NCBI GenBank assembly: GCA_026874595.1
Contig: CM049310.1
Location: forward strand, 88,791,556-88,855,555
Length of the DNA: 64,000 nucleotides
Reading direction: 5' to 3'
DNA from: Sipunculus nudus
Taxonomy: Eukaryota > Annelida > Sipuncula > Golfingiida > Sipunculidae
The first letter of the stretch is position 1. Each line of letters begins with the position of its first letter. The notes under the pieces are model-generated. The model did no database searches. It had not been told where the DNA came from and saw only the letters and a list, made by a program, of their open reading frames with translations. Below, piece by piece: positions 38,616-49,200 of this stretch. The translations under genes were made by a program, and so were the position numbers.

Positions 38616-38840
38616 TTGACTCGCGTTAACTTGTTTCACTCGGCTGCCGGAGCACGCCCTGTGCTAGTTCTAGACCAAACGTTTAGCATTATCGGAAGTT
38701 TAGATATCAGAACTAACAGTTACAGGCTTGTTCATTTTTCATTAAATGGACGCGGGTGGTGGCTTGCTGAATCAAGGTTTGTGAAAAGCGTAGCTGTCAC
38801 ATGCAGACTTGGTGATATGAAGACAATATTTTGGCGTTAG
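38616..38840 (+). other. Unassigned open stretch in pseudogene B
   Basis: A 74-codon open stretch within intron 1 or the decayed exon 1 region of copy B. It has no motif I recognise and no match in the intact gene, so I do not call it a gene. Confidence 0.2.
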
Positions 38841-38984
38841 CAGCGCAAAGAAAACCACAAATAATCCCTGAAATACTACATGTTGTGTTCAACATCTAAT
38901 GAAACATGGTGACGGTGACCATACATACCATCAGGCCACACGGTAGTATTTTACACTCCGTGGCAAAACGGGAGACTATGTCTC

Positions 38985-39212
38985 ATCCAGTAAACCTGAT
39001 TGTAGGGAAATAAATTCTAACATTTTAATGAGACATGTTGATTCTAAACAGGTGTTATTGGTGTAAAAATATTCATGGTCCATATGCACGGTACGCGCGG
39101 TGTTGGGAATGCATTCCATTGATTGACACTAAATTCGGAGGATTAATGCTTATGTTGATTGATAAGATATGTAAATAATATTTAAATTATCTTGGCACGT
39201 GTTCCTCTGAGC
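38985..39212 (-). promoter_or_regulatory. Copy B 5' flank homologous to the intact gene
   Basis: Minus strand GAGGAACACGTGCCAAGAT, TTTAGTGTCAATCAATGG and CACCGCGCGT run colinear with the 5' flank of copy A (45,515-45,793) and copy C (54,747-55,016). The match ends near 38,985, before the start-codon position. Confidence 0.8.
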
Positions 39213-39345
39213 TTATATATCACTATATATTACAACTACATTAAAATCAGAGGATTAATGCTTATGTGGATTGTTCGAATATGTAATTAATGTTTTAAGT
39301 ATCTCGGCCCCATAGCCTACATATCACTTTATATAACTATATCAC
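39127..39345. repeat. Tandem duplication within the copy B 5' flank
   Basis: GAGGATTAATGCTTATGT and following AT-rich sequence occur at 39,139 and again at 39,250, a 111-bp offset. Copies A and C lack this duplication. Confidence 0.75.
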
Positions 39346-39387
39346 CACATTTTATCGCTGGAGTTGACTGAATAGAATGTATACACC

Positions 39388-39655
39388 CAAGCCTTCTAAA
39401 ATAACTGATATGTGCCTGTAAGTCATGATGCAAGTCATAATAAAACAACCATTCTAAGGATTGGATCAACATACATCAGAGGCTTATATGGTCGTGTTAT
39501 ATTTGTTAAATAATGAAGAAAAATGTTGTTACACAAAATTAATTACACTAGTTACCTCCTTTCTTCCTTATGGCACCGATTCACACAAAACTGTAAAGCT
39601 ATCATGACGGAAGCAGAGACAAACTTTCTGAGTAAAACCAGCCTCGTTCTTATAA
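39388..39655 (+). repeat. Short relative of the 4.2-kb insertion
   Basis: AAGCCTTCTAAAATAACTGA, AATGTTGTTACACAAAA and TGGCACCGATTCACAC parallel 26,563-26,815. GACGGAAGCAGAGAC..CCAGCCTCG weakly parallels 30,458-30,500, near the other end of that insertion. This suggests an internally deleted derivative. Confidence 0.5.
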
Positions 39656-39659
39656 CCTA

Positions 39660-39785
39660 TAAAGTTCCATAAAGAACCTCTTAAGAGGTTCAGAGAAGAA
39701 CCCTCTAAGGTTCTTCACGGTGGACTGAGTGGGGAACCTTAAAAGGTTCTTCGTGGAACCAATGTGTAGGGTTCTTCATAGAACC
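39660..39785. repeat. GGTTCTT/AAGAACC palindromic repeat
   Basis: AAGAACCTCTTAAGAGGTTC, GAACCTTAAAAGGTTCTTCG and GGTTCTTCATAGAACC form overlapping hairpins. A similar cluster lies at 41,625-41,790. Confidence 0.75.
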
Positions 39786-40811
39786 TTCAATGCATTTTAT
39801 TTAAGAAAACTGCCTAAGATGTCCTATTATACGTTTAGGATAAATTAAATACGTCATATGTCCATACATATTTGATATAGTGTTGATTGATATGCAAAAA
39901 ATATAAAAGCATTTCTCAAACAAGGTGGGTACCTGCAAGGATCATAGCTGAAAACATATATATATATATATATTTGTATCCTTTAAATGTGATGAAACTT
40001 TCGAGGCAAAACGAAAACAGTTTTTTTTAAGGAAACACATTTTTATTCAGTTGTAAAGACCAGTCTGTGTAAAAAGAGCATTTACAAAAAGCATTACCTA
40101 ATAAATGCACGTAATTGATATAACTGACATTTGCTATACGGAGTTCGTGAACATCTCGCACAGTTCCGAGTCGCTTTCTCAAACTTAAATAAATTCCCTT
40201 GTTATCGTTCAGCGTAGAGTTTTTAAAATTCAGGCAAATGTTGTGTTTTGCCTGCAAGAATTTCAGTTTTCTTGGTATATACTAACCATGAAATTTAATA
40301 TTTCGCACTGTCTCCCTATCTGCACACACCAACATCGCTATAAGAATAGAACATCCACGATGCGCAGTGTTCTGTTTTTTTTTGTGGGTTTGATATCCGG
40401 TGTACGTCAAGAATATTTTTGATGAATTATTTGTGTGTTCTCAGGTATTTGTCTATCTCTTGCGAGTTCAGGTCCTATTGTGTAGCAATTCTGTATTATA
40501 AAAATAATACTTATCTGCTTTACAAGATAAAATATACGAAGTCGCAGCAACGTATAATCGATACACAACAGGTGATCCAACAAGTGTCTTGCATGATGTT
40601 TGTACAGCTGATACGCCTTGGTGAGCGATTCAAACGAATTCCAGTCCCATAGGCAAACGTATTGTTTCTATGTATACAAATCTTCAAACGAAATGCCTGC
40701 ATAGAATCGATAAGCTGTATGATCGGCGATAAAGTCCAAACACTGCGACGGTCGAACTAATCTCTGATTCCGTTTCATCATATCCCTTAATTGCGTGATG
40801 CGTACTTGGCA
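39786..40811. other. No gene recognised
   Basis: A short (TA)n at about 39,955-39,973. Overlapping open stretches at 40,419-40,702 occur on both strands with no family motif. Confidence 0.5.
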
Positions 40812-40941
40812 TGGAAAGGTACGGAGAATCGATCTGAAAGAAATAAGAGATGAAATATATATTACCAGCAGTTGAGAATGGAAAGGTACGGAGAATCGAT
40901 CTGAAAGAAATAAGAGATGAAATATATATTACCAGCAGTTG
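40812..40941 (+). repeat. Perfect 65-bp tandem duplication
   Basis: A 65-bp block starting ATGGAAAGGTACGGAGAATC is immediately repeated without a visible mismatch, so the duplication is recent. Confidence 0.95.
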
Positions 40942-41000
40942 AGAATTTATAAACATACGATGTTTCAGGTCTGTGAAGTCGCTAATTGGAACTCGCTCCC

Positions 41001-41001
41001 T

Positions 41002-41040
<39 letters not shown>
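41001..41040 (+). repeat. (CT)n microsatellite
   Basis: CCTCCCTCCC leads into a run of CT dinucleotides. Confidence 0.95.
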
Positions 41041-41041
<1 letters not shown>

Positions 41042-41624
41042 GAGTGGAGATTGCAATTTGAATGTTGATGTTGATGCTTTAAACGAATGTGTAATTAAGC
41101 GTAACCACACAGTGAGAGGCCCAGTTCTGTCCCGCGTGTCCATATGTAGTGAAAACCCCAATACTAAGGTCTCCAAAACAAAATATAAACATAACAAAAT
41201 AGAATGCATATGTGTGCATTGGATTACAACGATGAATCAATAGAATTAATAAGCAACCTTGTCTTATTCTTTAAAATGTATTGTATGTTCCTCACAATTA
41301 GATGTAAATACACACATAAAAACTTTAGATTTTTGTTTTGTGATACACAATTCCATGTTTATTGGCACCACTTGACAGTCACAATTTAAGTATAACTCCG
41401 GAATAACGTTTAAAACACGATATATAAACTTACCTTTTCATAGGAAAATTCCTGTCAAATTCTTTTTCATTTGCTCTCTTAATATCCAGGCAGATGTATC
41501 TTGTCACTGCAAAGAGGAATGCATGTGTTTATTAAGTAAAGTCTACGCTTGGTAATAATTAGCCCACTATACAACACCGAGTTAATTAGTGAACACTTTC
41601 AGTCAATGTGCAATAGGGTGTGAC

Positions 41625-41790
41625 ACGGGTTCCACCTAGAACCCCATTTTGAGTTATGATCATGCCACGAACCTCCAGGTTCCATCTAGAACCAATCATG
41701 GGGAAAAGAGTTCCAGAAAGAACCATGGTTCTATCCAGAATCTTTTGGGTTCTTAAAAGAATCATCAGAAACCCTTTTTTCTTAGAGTGT
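41625..41790. repeat. GGTTCTT/AAGAACC repeat, second cluster
   Basis: GGTTCCACCTAGAACC, GGTTCCATCTAGAACC, GAACCATGGTTC and GGGTTCTTAAAAGAATC recall the cluster at 39,660-39,785. The two could be ends or copies of one element. Confidence 0.65.
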
Positions 41791-41799
41791 AGATGGGGC

Positions 41800-42418
41800 G
41801 CATATGTCGTTGGGAGAAATAAGGAAACTCATCATCAATGACACTGACTGGAACCATGAATTTATATTTTATTATATATATATATATATATGTCAGATTG
41901 TTAATTAGCTTAATTATAGGAGACCTAATCATACTCAATTATTCTACAGAATCATGCATGTTATCTGATTTGATAGAAAACATACCGCACGTTGAATGCA
42001 ATTGGCCGTGACTTTGCATGGCTATCTTCTTTGAATAATTAAATATAACCACGCATATTTATGGAATCCTATTAAAGATATCTTATAGATTAAATAAAAT
42101 TATGTTTTAAAGTAGAATAAGTAAGTTCAAGGGATTTCTGTCAATAGCTTATAAAAAAAGTATGTGAACAAATAAAAGCCTCGTCTCTGTTTTTTTTAAT
42201 AAAAATTAAAATAGATGTTTCTAGTCGCACAGAGATAGCCTGGATCAGGCTAAAAAGCTTGAAATTTAGTTAATCTTTTTCCTATCACTATGAGGCTCCT
42301 TTTGATGAAAAGTCATTTAGAAAAACGGACGTATCAGCGTGGGAATATATTTCAATGGGTGACGGGGAATACCTTTTCTGGGCGGGATATATATATTATA
42401 TATATATTATATATATAT

Positions 42419-42456
<38 letters not shown>

Positions 42457-43286
42457 ATAAAATATATAAATACCGTGTGGAAAATTTTAAAGAACCATCT
42501 TTTAAATGTTTTGTGAATACCTTTGAGGTCAATGGCCTATACAAAAGCTTCAAGAAAAATTATAAATTAAATATTTTACACAGTTAAAATATATCACTGG
42601 CATAAATGGTGTGGAGGCAATATTCCTTCAATGCCCCCCCCCCCCCCCCGAGACACACACATACTCTTCAGTGTTGTTGTGTTGGAGAGAAAGCGAAACA
42701 GGGAAAAAACGACCGATAATGGGGGAATAGCAATGGAATGTACGGCCTTGAAAAAAGGTAAAATAAATAATTAAATAAATAGATGCAAATCTATGCAGAT
42801 GCAAATCTGTCATCGGTGTCTTATATTATGTATCACGATTTATAGAGAACATTTTGGCAATGCCCCCCTTAGGACACACTTGACATCGTTCCCGACAGTA
42901 GAAGACAACCAGGATTTTTTATGCGAGGCCACAGAAGGGCTGCGTCACCTGTGCTTGCTATATAACTGATTGTAATCAAAGTAAACAGGAATATGTCGTT
43001 TTTTGTCCGTGCCAATCGGTGATTTGTCCCGTTATGGGTTTGTGTTATCTTTATATGGACCTGTGTTATTACCCGCTCACCTGTTTCCTGTTTGAAATTA
43101 TATGACATGACAACATCAAGACGTATAATAAACGAGAATCCAATAACCATTAGGTAAAGGTCGAACTTAGATTCAGGAACTGGATAATATATCAGTACTG
43201 AGTCGGCTTTACGCCAACAAATGCTGTTGTCAAATAATTTCTTATTCTAGTGCAGGAACCACTAAAAGAAGGTTTTATGTCTGTTA
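41800..43286. other. Intergenic, repeats only
   Basis: An AT-repeat tract lies at 42,387-42,456 and a C run at about 42,634-42,649. No coding exon recognised. Confidence 0.55.
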
Positions 43287-43500
43287 AAGTGCAATTAACT
43301 AAAGATAATCGTTTGAATCTTTTATAAAATAGGCCAGAAAACGCCGATCCAGCTGAGCGTAGATAGTTTGTTTTGTCTTTATCCACGAAGTTATTACAGG
43401 TAGGGGTCACGCCAAAATAATCAAGACAGATTCATCAAGGACGTCTGATGGAAATTCAGACAATTCAGAGCTTTGCACAGGGGGTTTTGCAAATAGTGCC
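43287..43500 (+). repeat. Dispersed repeat R1, copy 3
   Basis: TAGGCCAGAAAACGCCG, TTTGTTTTGTC and AAGGACGTCTGATGG match the other R1 copies in order. Confidence 0.7.
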
Positions 43501-43639
43501 ATTTCAACACATATGCAACTACTAGCCACTTGAGGTAACATGGTGTCTGTAGGCCAGGGGCGCATATATACAGTATGACCATAACATACAAACATGAAAA
43601 ATAAAAGGATTCACCTTAATTTGAGAACTACAGATGAAA

Positions 43640-43740
43640 AAATTTATGATGACTATCTGTAAATTACGCTTCCGAGGCAGCGGAAATCTTGCGATTCTAT
43701 AGGTAAAGCGCTGTGTAAAGAGCGTATCAGTAAATAAGTG
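43640..43740 (-). repeat. Repeat shared with 53,995-54,605
   Basis: On the minus strand, CGCTCTTTACACAGCGCTTT, then CTATAGA and CGCAAGATTTCCGCTGCC are contiguous. In the plus-strand copy at 53,995-54,605 these two blocks are about 550 bp apart. Confidence 0.6.
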
Positions 43741-43854
43741 GTTGATAAAATGCCCGAGGTTCCGATGTTATTGGTGCAAGATTTTATGGAATTCGCGTTA
43801 AATATATGTTTTTTTTTTCAAGTTTGATCTTTCATTTTTTATCAACATATATAT

Positions 43855-44070
43855 TCAAACGTTTAAATTCAAATTAACTTGCCACCAGACGTCCTTGTTG
43901 AGTGTGTTTTTATTACTTCGCGGGCCCCAACATGTTGTAAACACTAGATATAAGCAAAACGAACTGCTTGTGCATGGTGGAATCGGCGTGATCCGGTACA
44001 TTTTTATATACAATTCAACGGATTACCTTTAGTTAATAGATGTCATATATCGGATAGTGCCGTTATCTGG
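43855..44070 (-). repeat. Dispersed repeat R1, copy 4
   Basis: Minus strand ACATCTATTAACTAAAGG, then GCAGTTCGTTTTGCTTATAT and CAACAAGGACGTCTGGTGGC match R1. Copies 3 and 4 lie about 350 bp apart in opposite orientation. Confidence 0.75.
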
Positions 44071-44723
44071 TAAAACAACTCTTGAATGATCACCAGTGTA
44101 TTCAGAGTTATCTCATTTTCACCAGCACCCATACGCTCTGAACACAGCGCGTGACCTCCCGGCCCAGTGACTTAAGTGTAGCGAATAGTTGAGCGTAGCG
44201 TAGCCGCTGCTTATGAAGCGTACAGCACCCACAATTGATATATTGAGATTATTTAAGAGCTCCCTATCCAAATCGTGAAGACTAGACCTCATACCAGCGT
44301 GGCTTCTTACAAGGTGTGCTGAACAGATTGACCCCTTAGCCACCTCAACAATTCACTGAGGACCTTGGTCGTCCAGTCCTCATTAAAATTAGCACATATA
44401 ACTCCCTTGCTGAAAAAAAGAGGGATCAGACGTTGAGAAATTTTCTGATTACGGGCCGATCCAAAATCTACCATTCATATCAAAAATGTTAAAGAGAACT
44501 GTGTCTTGTTGGCTTAAGTCATATGTGAATGAAGACTTTAAATGATCCGTTTCGATAAGCTTACCGTACTTACTATTCAACAGAGACGGCGCTTATTTAA
44601 GGTTCAGAATGATACAACTAGTAATGTTGACACAGTTTTATTATTCACCAGAAATCGGTTGCCTTGGCTTCAAATATTTCTACCATTTACGTATATTATT
44701 ATATTTAACCCCGTATACACCAA

Positions 44724-44779
<56 letters not shown>

Positions 44780-44861
44780 AATTTATATGTATTTAATCAT
44801 ATGTTCATATTTATATACATATATGTATATTTGTATATATGTATATGTGTGTTTATACATG

Positions 44862-44901
<40 letters not shown>

Positions 44902-45067
44902 TTTATTTATTGTTGATAGAAAACAGAATTAGCAAAGCGGTTCCAATTGTGAGTATCCAACGTAGTTTTGTTACACATTCGGCAGGGATTTCTGTCTAAT
45001 ATTAACGATTCAATCCCATGAGTATGAATATGAGCTCAACACAAGTATAACTTATAGTTTTAATAGT
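44071..45067. other. No gene; (TA)n and TATG tracts
   Basis: (TA)n at 44,728-44,780 and 44,865-44,897, with ATATGTATAT-type sequence between. Nothing else is recognised. Confidence 0.6.
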
Positions 45068-45150
45068 AGGAGTGCGTGATATTATCGATATATCGGTATA
45101 TTGCGATACGGTGATTCCGATATTTGGCATTATGATACAATTTTGATAAG
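45068..45150 (+). repeat. TATCGATA-rich terminus of a hAT-like element
   Basis: TAGGAGTGCGTGATATTATC, then GATATATCGG and GCGATACGGTG resemble the left end of the element at 52,103. No matching right end is found, so the copy is probably truncated. Confidence 0.45.
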
Positions 45151-45514
45151 CATTCCAAAATTTTTCGATATTTTGTTAAATGACTTTTTTTTTGTAAAAA
45201 TAATGTTTCTGTTACGAATTCGGACATCTAAATGAAAAACACGTTCAGGCGGCTTTAAACGACAAATCAGACAGTTTGGACAGAAGTGCCAGATTAACTT
45301 TTCCCATTCTATTACAGTCATAATAAAACAACTTATTTACTCCTTTCACAACTAAATTCTGAAACACCTCCATCCCATTTACTGTCCTAGAAGGAGGTCG
45401 TCATGGCAATTCACAACCCCTATATCAGTGTTAACGCCTGGGTATTTGTGGTTTGCAGATCTTATACACTGTCGTCATAGAGACCATAAAAATTACGGAA
45501 TAAAAGAATAATAA

Positions 45515-45793
45515 ACCCTGAGGAACACGTGCCAAGATGCTTTAAACATTAGTTATATATTAAATCAATCTACCTAAGAATTAATTCACCGAATTTAATG
45601 TCAATCCATTGATTGCCCTGCTATAACCGCGCGTTCTGTGTGTTTATGGACCCCGTGTAATTTTACAGCAGTCACACCTGGATAGAATCAATAAGAGACA
45701 TATCCACCTACCGAAAAAAATAAATTTTATTTCCCCGCATTTACAGTAAAAATATTAGGTTCACTTGCTGGCTTGTGTGTTCACCGCTAAGAC
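45515..45793 (+). promoter_or_regulatory. Conserved 5' flank of the sulfotransferase gene
   Basis: About 280 bp directly upstream of the start codon are shared with both pseudogene copies, including AACACGTGCCAAGAT (an E-box type CACGTG), TGTCAATCCATTGATTG, ACCGCGCGTTCTGTG and ACTTGCTGGCTTGT. This probably holds the promoter and 5' untranslated region. The conservation reflects shared ancestry and does not by itself prove function. No canonical TATA box at a clear distance is seen. Confidence 0.55.
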
Positions 45794-45896
45794 ATGGCTT
45801 CCTGTTTCCTCCTAAGAAGATGTCACATACTAGGGTTTGCCCTGCTGCTTTGTATTACTGCCATCATCTTGGTTCACCAGATGTTGACCACAACTA
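45794..45896 (+). CDS. Sulfotransferase exon 1, signal anchor
   Basis: ATG in a good context (GACATGG), preceded by an in-frame TAA at 45,788-45,790, so this is the first possible Met. It encodes MASCFLLRRC and then a hydrophobic run ending IILVHQ. The donor is GTAAGT at 45,897 and the exon ends one base into a codon. Confidence 0.88.
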
Positions 45897-46195
45897 GTAA
45901 GTTATTCAGGGATTATGTATGGTAGTCGCCATTACTACCCATTACACTATTATTTCATTTGAATCAGTGTTGATAGAAACATATCCAACCCCTAACTTAG
46001 CTAAACCCGTGGATTTCATGAATGACGCTTTAAAAATGAATATTGCAATAATTGACTTTTTTCTCATCCATTCTTAATTTTAATTTTTTTTTCTTTTGTT
46101 GTAGCTGTTTCTCTTGTTATGAATTTAAAAAATGTTTTAAACACACTGAGTTCAAGGCTGATTCTCGCCAGTATTTAAAATCTACTGTTTTAATA

Positions 46196-46246
<51 letters not shown>

Positions 46247-49200
46247 CAGTATATCGTGTGTGAGTGAATCCAGGAGCACCGATTGCCCATCATGAGGTAT
46301 ACCCAAAATCCGGCATCCTCCTTCTCTGAATCCTGCCTTCGCTTCCTCTTTCGCTGTGCTATCTACACCAAGATATTGCCATTTCAACTTCTTTTAAACT
46401 TGGACTCCAACAAACAAGGAATATGTAGTATTTAAATGTCGCCTGTCATTCCTTCTAAAAACTAAAAGAGAGATCTCACCTTGTTTCGCTATCAAATAAA
46501 GAAACAATTATAAGAAAAATACTTGGTTGTGACAATAAACTTCTTAAGCATGGGGAAGGCTGGGAAGTTTATAAGCGGAAGGGGTCGGGAGACTTTTGGA
46601 CCCTAGTTCGTAAGAATTAACTAAAGTCTGAATCATAGAAGCTAAATTTTTTTCTATTATAATGATGCTAAATTTACTTTTATTTTAGCATTATGTAAGA
46701 CTACAAGTATCTTAAGTCAGTTTGACATTGGTTCTCTATTATTGCGACACTCTAGAACGCCTTTGAACATATCCTGAAAAGCCAATAATACATTTAATGC
46801 TGGTTCATATGGATAACTGAGACATCTATTTCCGGAAATTTCTATTTCATCTGGATCATGTTAGCATATTATTTTAATTTGGCCATAAGCAAAACCATAT
46901 GCATTCTTGTAATAGTAATATATTAAATTCACACTCAAAACCAATGTAAAAAACTTAATGATTTTGGGGTTGATATATGCAGAATGGTCTATGCATAAAA
47001 GAAGCCAGGAGCCCGAAACGTTGGGTCAAACACGAGAGTACACTTCATCAATGCTACCTGGATTCGTGGAGAACACAATTCCGCAGCCAAAATACACGCT
47101 GAAAACGGATCACCAATATTTACTTCAATATCAGGTATATTTCAGTTGTCTATAAATTGTCATTTTTTGTGAGGTTAAGTTGCATTAATTATCGTACATA
47201 CTTAACTGGCGCATGAACAAATCTATGAACACGAATGATTATTAGCCATGACAACACGACTCAGTTGGCACTTGTATTAGGCTTGAAAGCCTAACTTGAG
47301 TCGTGGTAAATAACCCATAATCTTAACATTAGGCTACAAATGATGATTTAACACTAAAGAATACATGTCGACCAAAACTGAAACTCCGTCTCTATGGTAA
47401 CGAGTTATTTCCAGTATCGCGTACCAGTCACCCGTGCAGGGTTGCTTGCATTCATGCTGTCAGTAATTCAACTGACCTGCTAAGGATTTTACCAATATGT
47501 TGATTGAAACGGAATTTTCCTCGCTCAAATTTTGTTTGTTAAAAGGTCAGAAAGCGTTTTTTTAGGTTGAGTCATGGCGTCCAGAAACACAGTAATCAAC
47601 CATAATAAGCAAAGGTTACCTTCTGGTAAAAAATCACATGTCATTGAGAAAGACAATGTTCCATCATAGTATACATGAATAGATCTGTATACATAGTATA
47701 TTCAATGCAATGACAACATATCTACGGTATATGTATTCAGGATATCGAACAAAATTGTTTAGATTTAAATTATATCAAATTCAACTGTTTCACCTACGGG
47801 ATGGAGAACTATAAACAGAAGAGAATCTATAAAGACTCCTAGGCCTATATAAGATAATATATATAAATGATTTTGTCAGACTAAATTTGCCGTGTCTACT
47901 GTCTATCCCGTTGAGTCGGGTCTTTACCTGTATGCTCCCCGATTGTTGTCGGTCTACATGTTAAAAAAATAGGGAAACCTGTACAAAACTCAAGAAAAAA
48001 TGTCCAGTCGGCCGCAGTTCAGTCGTGTCGTGACGGTACGTGTATATGCGCTTCAATTGTGAAATTCTTACGACACACCAAAGACTGTCCTGTGAATTTT
48101 CCTTATTTTCTGTCGTGGACCTGTTGCATACCATGCATCAGTCTCAGGAAAGCCAACAGCCCTATTTAAGATGCTTACGATGCCCCACCCGTCGCAATCG
48201 GTGACCAGACAGATAAAGTCTTGAGAGTCGAGAAGACGGAATACTGGGTGGGGGCATATTCTGAAAAAAATATGCCGCTTCTCGGCTATGTTTCTAACTC
48301 GCATCCCCCGCCGGTGTTTTGAGCCCTGCGTTCTAGCAATAGACAAAAATGTCAATTTTTTTTACAGCCGAGCTGCAATCCATGTATTTAATGTAATGAA
48401 TTGATGTTAAATGTCCTTCTATTTAGAACCACAACAACCCCTTGTTCTCCGACAACGACACCCGGTACGTCTTAATGGTGACTCACATGAGAAGTGGGTC
48501 GACCTTGCTCGGCCAGGCAGTCAACAAGAACCCGGATGCCTTCTACTGGTTTGAGCCGATAGATGGCGTGTACGTCGCGATGTACGGAACCAACCCTGGC
48601 TTCAACGTTCCTTGCGACATAACCGCTTTTCCTAATGGCACATACAGGTCAGTCCTATTCAAATTCACAATTTTGTTCATTTATACATCAAGTGTTCTCA
48701 CTCTGCTGGTATTATTAATATTTATTTATAAGCAAAGACAATGAGTTGACACCAATATCGTGACCAGCTTAGATGTTTCATGTGCTCAGACGGCGTAATA
48801 CCCAGCCATTTTAAGAGCGTATGAATCGTGCTGAAATCTGCTGCTTAACTGTAACTGATGCCTGTTTTTTTTTGTTCGCCGTACATTAATTGTTTTGGAG
48901 CCAGCACAATCCCGCACATCAAACCATTACATCTATCGAGGCATGGAATATGATCTTATTTTACACATAGGCCTAATGTGGTGGAAAACATAAATACTTG
49001 CGGCTTGGTATCTCTACTCTATAGTTGGAAAACACAAGAAAAAAAAAGGGGGGGGGGGGGAGAGAGAGAGAAGAAATATATGTATAACGTACATGTAAAT
49101 TAAAAGAAATTGGCTCTCAATTTGAGAATATCCGTTGTGATAACAGAATTTAGTTTTTAGATTGTTCATAGATTTAAATAGATCAAAACAGCGTTAACCA

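Larger units (their letters stand above)
25478..39212 (-). pseudogene. Sulfotransferase pseudogene, copy B (whole locus)
   Basis: Reading the minus strand from 39,212 down gives, in order, matches to the intact gene at 45,794-50,495: 5' flank, part of intron 1, an exon 2 fragment (37,471-37,529), exon 3 (36,108-31,187, split by a transposon), intron 3, and an exon 4 remnant (26,189-25,478). Introns are retained, so the copy arose by DNA duplication. Breaks include no recognisable exon 1, a lost exon 3 acceptor AG, a 1-bp insertion just after the PAPS-binding loop, a deletion of the exon 4 acceptor, frameshifts and an in-frame TGA. Intron 2 closely resembles that of copy C. Two large insertions (26,536-30,757 and 31,243-35,942) account for most of the extra length. 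Confidence 0.9.

Noticed and set aside
48068-48355. 95-codon minus-strand open stretch within sulfotransferase intron 2
   Set aside because: No family motif recognised and it lies antisense inside a confident intron. It could be a repeat fragment; support is too weak to call a gene.
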